A stretch of 64,000 nt of DNA from Geobacter sp. OR-1 (lineage in GTDB: Bacteria; Desulfobacterota; Desulfuromonadia; Geobacterales; DSM-12255), in assembly GCF_000813145.1 (NCBI RefSeq), contig NZ_BAZF01000005.1, positions 62,001 to 126,000 on the forward strand, in the 5' to 3' direction. Below, one piece after another: positions 1-7,074 of the stretch. The notes beneath the pieces were generated by a model that was not told the origin of the DNA, ran no database searches, and saw only the letters and a program-made list of their open reading frames with translations. Each line of letters starts with the position of its first letter. The first letter of the stretch is position 1. Made by a program: the position numbers and the translations under genes.

Positions 1-755
1 TCAGCGAGATAACCCTCTGGTCACGGCTCTATGTAGCCTGTCGGTCGCTGATCGAATACCTGCGGCTGATGATTCTGCCGAATGACCTGATGGCGCTCTA
101 TGACCACCCCGGCAACAGCGTTCCGCTCCTCTCCTGGCAGTATGTCTGGCCGATCCTGCTGGTCGTAGTGATCACGGCCGGTTGCATCTACCGGGCGCGC
201 ACCGACAAGTCATGGCTGACAGCCTGGCTCTGTTATGTGGCGCTCCTGCTGCCGGTGCTCGGTTTTACCCAGAACGGCGGCCAGGCCATGGCCGACCGGT
301 TCATGTATCTACCCGGGATCGGTCTGACCATTCTGGCCACTGCCGGCAGCGCCAGCCTCTATCAGCACCTGAAGAAAAAGACAATGGGAAAAGCAGCCCT
401 GATTGCCGGGATGATCGCCATGTTGGCCGGTTATACCTGCGTCGCCCAAAGGCTCATCACCAGCTGGCATGACACCGAAACCCTCTGGACGCGGGCGATA
501 ACTGCCCGCCCCCATCAGGCCGGCCGGGCCTATTATCAACGGGGGCTGTACTGGCTTGACAGAGGCGATTATTCGCGAGCCGCTGCCGACGCGTCCAGGT
601 CGCTGGAGATCCTTTCCGGAATTGGCTACACCAGGATTGCCAAGGTCTACAGCCTCAGGGCCGAGGCCTATGAAAGAATGGGGATGCGTGATGAATCGAC
701 CAGAGACATGGAAATGGTCAACTCACTCCCGTCGGCATGGGCACCGCAGCACTGA
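1..755 (+). CDS. TPR-containing polytopic membrane protein, glycosyltransferase-like (5' end missing)
   Basis: The frame is open to the first base, so the gene begins before the window. The visible 250 residues hold about four hydrophobic segments (for example around the WPILLVVVITAGCIY and LCYVALLLPVLGF stretches), then a soluble C-terminal part with TPR-like helices (AYYQRGLYWLDRGDYSRAAADASRSL). An arginine-rich loop with ADRFMYLPGIGL matches the ADRYLTLPLAGY loop of the full-length protein at 56316-57920, so the two are paralogues. The family resembles TMTC/DUF1736-type membrane proteins with C-terminal TPRs, thought to glycosylate exported proteins or envelope polymers. Substrate unknown. 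Function is inferred from architecture only. Confidence 0.7.
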   Translation, partial: SEITLWSRLYVACRSLIEYLRLMILPNDLMALYDHPGNSVPLLSWQYVWPILLVVVITAGCIYRARTDKSWLTAWLCYVALLLPVLGFTQNGGQAMADRFMYLPGIGLTILATAGSASLYQHLKKKTMGKAALIAGMIAMLAGYTCVAQRLITSWHDTETLWTRAITARPHQAGRAYYQRGLYWLDRGDYSRAAADASRSLEILSGIGYTRIAKVYSLRAEAYERMGMRDESTRDMEMVNSLPSAWAPQH

Positions 756-818
756 CGAGGTTACTGTCATGACTCAACTTACACCGCAGGCCAGATTTTA
801 AAGAATATTGAGTAGATC

Positions 819-2132
819 ATGCCGAACAAGTTAAAAGAAATCATCATTTCCCGGCTCTTGGTAATCGCTGAAATCCTTGCGGTAATTGCTAGCGGAATTG
901 TTGCCGATATCATCCCTCAGCGGTTTCAGAGCAGTGCTGACCAGATTTCCCAATGGCGGACCCTGCATAGCGGGCTGATCCCCCTTGCTGACCTCCTGCA
1001 GTTGCACTCAGTCTATACCAGCTTCTGGTTTGTGTTGGTAATCGCGCTGGCAGGTATTTCTCTGGCCGTCTCCTCTGTCGACCAAATCCGGCTGGCCCGC
1101 AACAGAATCAAGGTGGTGGTCACGTCCGGCCAGGAACTGGCAACAATTAACGAAATCAAACCGGAGCAGTTAAGAAGGATCGCTGCGGCCGGATACCGAC
1201 CACAGCCGGTTGGGCAAGACAGAGCATTAAAATTTATCCGCTGCTCCTGGGGATACTGGGGCACTGCGCTATTCCATATCGGCATGGTAGTGGTAATCGC
1301 AACATCGCTGGTTATTGCCCTCACCGAGCGGCGGGGGGCGCTCATGATTGCCCAGGGTGAAACTCTGGCCCCCACCGACGAATGGACCAACACCGAAGAG
1401 GGGCTATTGGCCGGGAAACTGCGCCTGCCGGCAACGTTTCGCTTCGACGACCTGCGAATCACTTATGATAGCCGGAATATCCCGGAACATATCGAATCAC
1501 TGGTGACCTTTATCAGGAGCGGCTCGCAGGAGCAACTCAGCGTTGCGGTCAATGCGGTCGCCCGGTACCAGGGGATGCGGATTTATCACGCCAATGAATA
1601 TGGCGATGCCTTCAGCCTCGAATTCATTGCGCCGGATGGCAGCCGCCACCTGGAAAAACTGCTGATCGAGCACCCGACCGGGCTGAAGGAGGCCGGCTAC
1701 CTGGATACCAAACTGCCATGGCTCCCCTTCACCCTGTCGCTCAAATATTTTGCCGACTTTGAACATAAGTCAATGAACAGCCCGAACCGGCAGCTCATAA
1801 TGCGGCTTATGACTGAAAAACAGGAGAGAGCCAGGGCAACCCTGATCGCCAACCAGAGTGCAAGGCTGGGCGATTATCAGGTCCGGCTGCTCAGGGTGGA
1901 CAAGTGGGCCAAATTCACCTTTGTCGATGTCCACGGCATGGCGGCGGTGTTTGCCGGATTCGCCCTGATGATGCTGGGGGCGTTGCTGAGCTATATGACA
2001 CCGCCACGGGAGCTGTTCATCGTGCCGCAAGAGGACAACCGTTATTCCGCCTACTGGCGGTCAACCAAGTTTGCCGAATTCTACGCCGAAGAGCGGGCAG
2101 CGCTCGTCAGCATCCTGGAGTCAGCCGCATGA
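819..2132 (+). CDS. resB: ResB/Ccs1-like cytochrome c biogenesis protein
   Basis: A 437-residue protein with the ResB plan: two N-terminal transmembrane segments (about residues 10-30 and 65-88), a third near residues 145-168, a long extracytoplasmic domain, and a last transmembrane segment near residues 370-395 (HGMAAVFAGFALMMLGALLSY). With CcsA it forms the system II haem-delivery and ligation complex that attaches haem to CXXCH cytochromes outside the cytoplasmic membrane. The partner ccsA starts 28 bases downstream. System II maturation fits an organism rich in multihaem cytochromes, such as cbcL at 45796. Confidence 0.88.
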   Translation: MPNKLKEIIISRLLVIAEILAVIASGIVADIIPQRFQSSADQISQWRTLHSGLIPLADLLQLHSVYTSFWFVLVIALAGISLAVSSVDQIRLARNRIKVVVTSGQELATINEIKPEQLRRIAAAGYRPQPVGQDRALKFIRCSWGYWGTALFHIGMVVVIATSLVIALTERRGALMIAQGETLAPTDEWTNTEEGLLAGKLRLPATFRFDDLRITYDSRNIPEHIESLVTFIRSGSQEQLSVAVNAVARYQGMRIYHANEYGDAFSLEFIAPDGSRHLEKLLIEHPTGLKEAGYLDTKLPWLPFTLSLKYFADFEHKSMNSPNRQLIMRLMTEKQERARATLIANQSARLGDYQVRLLRVDKWAKFTFVDVHGMAAVFAGFALMMLGALLSYMTPPRELFIVPQEDNRYSAYWRSTKFAEFYAEERAALVSILESAA

Positions 2133-2160
2133 TCAGAAATCGGGACCAAAGGAGCCGGAC

Positions 2161-2982
2161 ATGAGTCTTACAACCTATGTCACCGCGGTATGGGGAGTTG
2201 TCATCATCTATGTGCTGGCAACGGTTGCCAATGTCAGCGGGGTCATTTTTGCCAAGAAACGGCTCGAACTGATGAGTTACTGCGGCGCCTGGATCGGGCT
2301 CACCCTGCACACCGTCATTATCGCCTTCTGGTGGCGCGAAGTCGGCCACGGCCCTTACATGGCGCCTACCGAAGTGCTCTCTTCCGACTCCTGGATGGTG
2401 ATGTTCTGCTTTCTGGTCTTTCTCAGGCTCTACCCGCGCATTCGTGAGGCAAGCATCCTGGCATTCCCCGCGACATTCCTGCTGCTGGCGCTGTCGCTGT
2501 TCTACAACCCGGGAATCCGTACCCTGCCGACCACCTTCCGCAGCATCTGGCTGGTTATCCATATCGGCCTGTACAAGGTATCCCTGGCCACCCTGATCAT
2601 CGGGTTTGCGTTTTCCGTGTTCTATCTGCGCAAATCCCGAAAAAGTTCGCCATGGCTGGAGCGTCTCCCTGATTGCCCGACCCTCGATGTCTATGCCTAC
2701 CGGTTCGCCGGGTTCGGGTTCATATTCTGGACCATCGGCATGCTGGCCGGATCGATCTGGGCTTACCAGTCGTGGGGGCGCTTCTGGGGATGGGACCCGG
2801 TGGAGACCTGGTCGCTGATCACCTGTCTGCTGTTCGGCATCTACCTGCATCTCCGGCGTTTCTTCCGGTTGCAGGGAGCACGGGCAGCCTGGTTTTTTAT
2901 CATCTGCTTTCTGGTGTCGCTGCTGGCCATATTTGTCATGTCGCACCTGAGCACATCAATACACTCGCAGTATTTCAAGTAG
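2161..2982 (+). CDS. ccsA: CcsA/ResC cytochrome c biogenesis protein
   Basis: A 273-residue polytopic membrane protein of the haem-handling (CcsA/CcmC/CcmF) superfamily. It carries the tryptophan-rich WWD-type motif near residues 200-217 (WAYQSWGRFWGWDPVETWS) that binds haem at the outer membrane face, and conserved histidines in flanking loops (TLHT, VIHIGLY, MSHLSTSIHSQ). I chose ATG 2161 over an upstream in-frame ATG at 2071 because an AAAGGAG ribosome site sits just before it and the upstream start would run into resB. Forms the system II synthetase with the ResB protein directly upstream. Confidence 0.92.
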   Translation: MSLTTYVTAVWGVVIIYVLATVANVSGVIFAKKRLELMSYCGAWIGLTLHTVIIAFWWREVGHGPYMAPTEVLSSDSWMVMFCFLVFLRLYPRIREASILAFPATFLLLALSLFYNPGIRTLPTTFRSIWLVIHIGLYKVSLATLIIGFAFSVFYLRKSRKSSPWLERLPDCPTLDVYAYRFAGFGFIFWTIGMLAGSIWAYQSWGRFWGWDPVETWSLITCLLFGIYLHLRRFFRLQGARAAWFFIICFLVSLLAIFVMSHLSTSIHSQYFK

Positions 2983-3027
2983 TCATTCCGGTGAAGCGCC
3001 GAGCAGCACTCAACTAAAGGAGCAAAG

Positions 3028-4533
3028 ATGAAGATCAAACGCATTGCACTCATCACCCCGCCGTACCATTCCGGTGTCGTTGAATCCGCCGGCACCTGGC
3101 TGAATGTGGGGTTTGTCTATATCGCCGGGGCGCTCCGGGCCGCCGGTTTTGAAGTCGATTATTACGATGCCATGTCTCTGTGGCACAAATGGCCGGATAT
3201 CCAGAAGCGGATCGAGGCGTTTCGGCCCGATGTCGTTGCCACTACCTCATTCACCGCTTCGATCGTGCATGCCATCAAACTCTGCGGCCTGGTCAAAGAG
3301 ATCGATCCCCGCATTGTCACGGTTATCGGTAATGTCCATGCAACTTTCAGCTATGACGAGATGCTCACCCACGATCACGACAAGATCGATTTCATTGTCA
3401 GGGGCGAAGGTGAGGTAACGCTCCCCGAGCTTCTGACCTGTCTCAATAGCGGCGATGACCCGGCCAAGGTCCCCGGGCTGGCCTTCTGGCAGAACGGTGG
3501 GGTACAGGTCACGACAAAGCGCCCCTATATCCAGAATCTCGATGCTCTGCCGACCGCCTGGGACCTGGTGGAGTGGCCGATTTACAGCTACCGGGCCAAG
3601 AACAACGCCCGGCTGGCCATTGTCTCCACATCACGAGGCTGTCAGCAGAAATGCTCGTTCTGCTCCCAGCAGCTGTTCTGGGCCCAGACCTGGCGCGCCC
3701 GCAGTCCGGAGAACGTGGTGGCGGAACTGGAACTGCTCAGCCAGCGCTATGGTGTTGAGGTGGCCATGCTGGCCGACGAGATCCCGACCTTTGACCGGGA
3801 ACGCTGGGTCAGGATTCTGGGCCTGATGACCGAACGCCAGGTGCCGGTGAAACTGCTGATGGAGACCAGGGTGGACGATATCCTGCGCGATGCCGATATC
3901 ATGGACAGATACCGGCTTGCCGGTGTCGAGCATATCTATGTCGGGGTCGAGGCCGGCAAACAGGCGACCCTCGATCTTTTCAAGAAAGAGACCAAGGTCG
4001 AGCAATCCAAGCAGGCGATCGACCTGATCAACAATGCCGACATCGTCTCCGAGACCTCTTTTGTACTCGGGATGCCGGATGACACTCCCGAGACGATTGC
4101 CGAGACCGTAGAACTCGCCAAGCATTACAACCCGGACATGGGCTTTTTCCTGGCCATTGCGCCCTGGCCCTATTCAGACCTCTACCCTGAACTGGAGCCG
4201 TATGTGGCGACCAGGGATTACCGGAAATACAACCTGGTGGAGCCGGTGGTAAAGCCGAAAAATATGACCCTGCAAGAGCTGGAACAGGAGCTGGGCAAGG
4301 CGTCGCAAAGATTTTTCATGCACAAGTTCCAGAACCTCCATAAACTCTCGCCCTGGAAACAGGAGTTCATGCTGTCGGTACTCGATCTGCTGATGAACCA
4401 TTCCTATCTGGCCGGCCAGATGAAAGAGGCGATGAAGAGCGGCAAAGAGATGCCGAAAGAGGTCAAACAGATGATGCATGCCGTCAAGAGCCATAGCCAT
4501 GCCATGCCGCATGCGGTAGCACCGATCCCGTGA
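3028..4533 (+). CDS. B12-binding-domain radical SAM protein (BchE-like)
   Basis: A 501-residue protein with an N-terminal Rossmann-like cobalamin-binding domain (about 5-135; GNVHATF turn) and a radical SAM TIM barrel carrying the CX3CX2C cluster motif at C205, C209 and C212 (STSRGCQQKCSFCSQQ). The B12 domain lacks a clear DXHXXG motif, as in many BchE/HpnJ-like enzymes. The family uses a 4Fe-4S cluster, S-adenosylmethionine and often cobalamin for methylation or ring-forming chemistry. It lies 45 bases after ccsA behind an AAAGGAG site, so it may be co-transcribed with resB-ccsA. Substrate not predictable. Confidence 0.8.
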   Translation: MKIKRIALITPPYHSGVVESAGTWLNVGFVYIAGALRAAGFEVDYYDAMSLWHKWPDIQKRIEAFRPDVVATTSFTASIVHAIKLCGLVKEIDPRIVTVIGNVHATFSYDEMLTHDHDKIDFIVRGEGEVTLPELLTCLNSGDDPAKVPGLAFWQNGGVQVTTKRPYIQNLDALPTAWDLVEWPIYSYRAKNNARLAIVSTSRGCQQKCSFCSQQLFWAQTWRARSPENVVAELELLSQRYGVEVAMLADEIPTFDRERWVRILGLMTERQVPVKLLMETRVDDILRDADIMDRYRLAGVEHIYVGVEAGKQATLDLFKKETKVEQSKQAIDLINNADIVSETSFVLGMPDDTPETIAETVELAKHYNPDMGFFLAIAPWPYSDLYPELEPYVATRDYRKYNLVEPVVKPKNMTLQELEQELGKASQRFFMHKFQNLHKLSPWKQEFMLSVLDLLMNHSYLAGQMKEAMKSGKEMPKEVKQMMHAVKSHSHAMPHAVAPIP

Positions 4534-4607
4534 AGCCTTTCCAGGGGGGTCTGCTAGATCTGACTTAAAATGGGAAGAGCGTCAGGTTTCATCTGTTACG
4601 GGCTGGA

Positions 4608-5543
4608 CTAGAGTCCCGCCCTTGGAGTAACCCGAACTGCGTGGTCCAGGCAGAATTCCCGGCACAGCCCGCAGCCGGTGCAAAGCAGGTAGTCAAAAAC
4701 GGGCTTCTCATCCATAACCCCGGTCATCAGCGCGCCTGTCGGGCAGATCGCAACACACCCCTGGCATCCGGTGCAACTGCTGTTGTCAAAGGAGACACAG
4801 GTGTCGAAATGCGTCCTTACCAGTAGTTCCAACTCCAGGGAGAGCCTGCTTCTGGTACGGTTCAGCAGTTCCCGTCTCATCGGCAGCCGTTTTCCCGTAT
4901 AATCGGTGCGCTGTTCGGTTTGCTCCCTGGTGTTCGAGAGTATAACCGCTGCGTTCTGCAACAGCACCTTGCCGAAAGATCTGAAGAAGCTCCGCCGGTC
5001 TACAGATTCGGCGCGGCACTTGATATCCTGTGCCGATTCCGCAAGGACGATACAACAACCCTCATCGGACAACCCTGACGCTGAAAGGGTATTCAGCCGC
5101 TGTGCGAGAATTGCAAGCATGGCACTATTCGGACAGTCCCCGCACTGTGAAAGGTTGAGCGTCAGCCTGCCGTCCAGTGCATGGCAGAGCGCAAAGAGAT
5201 GTTCTTCGGAAAGACTGCCCAGGCAGGCCATTGTCGCATGTGAACATTCGTTCGTACGGACACAGCCCAAAACGGGTTCTGGGACCCTGGAGAGTTGCGC
5301 CAGGCAGGCTGAAAAATCGCTACCCTGTTCCAGTGCCCCGGCGGGGCAAACAGCGGTGCAGAGAAGGCAGCCGCGGCATTGTTTGGAATTGATGGAGAGT
5401 CCGTCGTCAAGAGAGACCGCTCCATTCGGACAAATATCGAGACAACGCCGGCAGCCGCTGTCGCTGAACCGCATCCGCAGACAGCGAGAGCGATCAATCC
5501 TCAGGTCGTCCCGGCTCCCGGTAAGATTGCTGCTGTCAGGCAT
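4608..5543 (-). CDS. Polyferredoxin-type 4Fe-4S protein of the arr operon
   Basis: A 311-residue protein with ferredoxin modules at both ends. The N-terminal half has an irregular cluster (CLRMRFSDSGCRRCLDICP) followed by CRGCLLCTAVCP. The C-terminal half has CTGCQGCVAICP and CTGCGLCREFC. Between them lies a cysteine-containing region (VLGCVRTNEC, ACLGSL, CGDCPNS) like that seen in some electron-transfer iron-sulphur proteins. There is no signal peptide or membrane segment, so it is probably cytoplasmic. Its ATG overlaps the arrD stop by 8 bases, indicating translational coupling. It may carry electrons or help insert clusters for ArrAB; its exact role is unknown. Confidence 0.78.
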   Translation of the reverse strand: MPDSSNLTGSRDDLRIDRSRCLRMRFSDSGCRRCLDICPNGAVSLDDGLSINSKQCRGCLLCTAVCPAGALEQGSDFSACLAQLSRVPEPVLGCVRTNECSHATMACLGSLSEEHLFALCHALDGRLTLNLSQCGDCPNSAMLAILAQRLNTLSASGLSDEGCCIVLAESAQDIKCRAESVDRRSFFRSFGKVLLQNAAVILSNTREQTEQRTDYTGKRLPMRRELLNRTRSRLSLELELLVRTHFDTCVSFDNSSCTGCQGCVAICPTGALMTGVMDEKPVFDYLLCTGCGLCREFCLDHAVRVTPRAGL

Positions 5544-6174
5544 GTTCTTTGGCTGTCAGCGCTTCGTTGTCCGCATTGACAAATGCGGCGGTACAACGGG
5601 CCACTGCCTGGTAGAAAGGTGATTCTCCATCATCGATTATGGCGCGGGTGAACGGCTCCAGCCATGGCAAAAGATACGTTGCCAGGAACTCCCGCTGCAA
5701 TCCCGCCAGGCGATCGACCTCGTCGCGATTATCCATTACAACCGCTTCGCGCTCCTCGTGAGCCAGGTAAGACAAGAACTCAAGTTCAACAGCGATATGA
5801 TCCGGCAGTTCATGAAAATCATCGGCAAGCCGCAAACCGCAGGATTGGTAGAATGCGGCCACCCTGGCGGTGGATTCACCCATGACGGTTCTGGCGTCGT
5901 CCAGATAGAGCGAACCGTACGGCGGAGCAACCAGGTGAAAGGGACCGATGAAAAGACGGGCGTGTTCCACCATCAAAGGCTCAAGATCCGCACCCATGGT
6001 CTGTTCGGCTTCACGGGCACACTGCGCGGCATCCGGAATAGCCTGATCAAGAAGAACCGCCAGCAAAGCACAACAATTCTCCTCAAGCAGCTCCTTCGTC
6101 GGCGGGTAGTAACATGCCGCCAGCAGGCGGTAGGCGTCTTCACGGAATGTGGTGAGTGATTCGATGTCTGTCAT
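5536..6174 (-). CDS. arrD: TorD/DmsD-family chaperone, probable ArrD
   Basis: A 212-residue all-helical protein of the TorD/DmsD/NarJ family, cytoplasmic chaperones that bind the twin-arginine leader of a molybdoenzyme and hold it for cofactor insertion before export. Family-typical features are the N-terminal FREDAYRLLAACYYPPT stretch and the FIGPFHLVAPPYGSLYLD segment near residues 85-105. I place the start at ATG 6174 because the upstream in-frame ATG (6255) adds an unconserved 27 residues. It lies between arrB and the polyferredoxin gene; the likely client is ArrA. Confidence 0.85.
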   Translation of the reverse strand: MTDIESLTTFREDAYRLLAACYYPPTKELLEENCCALLAVLLDQAIPDAAQCAREAEQTMGADLEPLMVEHARLFIGPFHLVAPPYGSLYLDDARTVMGESTARVAAFYQSCGLRLADDFHELPDHIAVELEFLSYLAHEEREAVVMDNRDEVDRLAGLQREFLATYLLPWLEPFTRAIIDDGESPFYQAVARCTAAFVNADNEALTAKEHA

Positions 6175-6284
6175 ATCTGGTTGATCCCGGGCTTCTGAAA
6201 ATAATGGCTGTGGTTGAAAAGAGAGCGGGATGGAGCCTGCGCCCCACCCCGTCACAATGCATCTATAACTGACTACAGAATTTA

Positions 6285-7055
6285 TCAGACTTTGTTGCTT
6301 CCCTTGAAAGAACGGATATAGGCAACATTGGGATTGGTCTTTTTCTCTTCCTTGAGCCGCATCGGCTTGAACTTCTTCAGCAGTTTGGCCGGTTCGCTGG
6401 CAGAGTCGTTCAGATCGCCGAAGATGCGGGCCTGTGCCGGGCAGGCTTCGGCGCAGTTAGGTTTCATGCCCTGCTTGACGCGGTGCTCACAGAAGATGCA
6501 CTTCTCAACCACACCCCTTTTCCTGATATTTTCATAATCAGGATGGTTGTACTTGTTCTGATACGGCGGTGCAGCACCGGCCAGCTTGGCGACTTCGGCG
6601 CCGGAGGCGGTGCACCCTTTGATCATTTCACTGGTGTCGCGGGAAGCCGCGTGCGGGGCCTCCGTGCCGATATTGGCGCTGATAACCGAATATTCGGCCT
6701 TTTCCTTCGCGACATCCGTTGCGCTGTAGGGACAGGCTTTCTGGCAGCGGCGGCAGCCGATGCAGCGCTCGTCGTTGTGCATGGTGATGCCGTCGGCGGT
6801 TTTGTACATCGCCTTGGGCGTTACCGGGCACGCCTTGACGCACGGTGCATCGGAGCAATGGTTGCAGAGCACCGGAATCGTACTATAGCTTACATTCGGG
6901 AATTTTCCCTCTTCCGTATAGATGAAATCGGCCCAGTTGAAGGTCTGGCCGTTCACGCGGGCCTGGGTGTTGTTTTCGGTCTTGCAGGCCAGGGCGCAGG
7001 CGCCGCAGCCGACACATTTCTGAAGGTCGATGACCATTCCGTATTGTTTTGACAT
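6285..7055 (-). CDS. arrB: Arsenate respiratory reductase iron-sulphur subunit ArrB
   Basis: A 256-residue DMSO-reductase-family electron-transfer subunit with four cysteine clusters: CVGCGACALAC, CNHCSDAPCVKACP, CIGCRRCQKACP and CIFCEHRVKQGMKPNCAEACP, the usual set for four Fe-S centres. No signal peptide is seen; such subunits normally travel with the twin-arginine partner. ATG 7055 is preferred over 7097 because it is preceded by a strong AGGGGGGAT ribosome site. It follows arrA by 19 bases. It should pass electrons from a quinol dehydrogenase or cytochrome to ArrA. Homologous subunits serve tetrathionate and polysulphide reductases, so the ArrB call rests on ArrA and the ars context. Confidence 0.9.
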   Translation of the reverse strand: MSKQYGMVIDLQKCVGCGACALACKTENNTQARVNGQTFNWADFIYTEEGKFPNVSYSTIPVLCNHCSDAPCVKACPVTPKAMYKTADGITMHNDERCIGCRRCQKACPYSATDVAKEKAEYSVISANIGTEAPHAASRDTSEMIKGCTASGAEVAKLAGAAPPYQNKYNHPDYENIRKRGVVEKCIFCEHRVKQGMKPNCAEACPAQARIFGDLNDSASEPAKLLKKFKPMRLKEEKKTNPNVAYIRSFKGSNKV

Positions 7056-7074
7056 GTTGTATATCCCCCCTTTC

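Noticed and set aside
2107-2946. Long minus-strand open frame opposite ccsA (279 aa)
   Set aside because: It mirrors the real, motif-bearing ccsA and gives a low-complexity, Gln/Pro/Arg-rich translation without domains.
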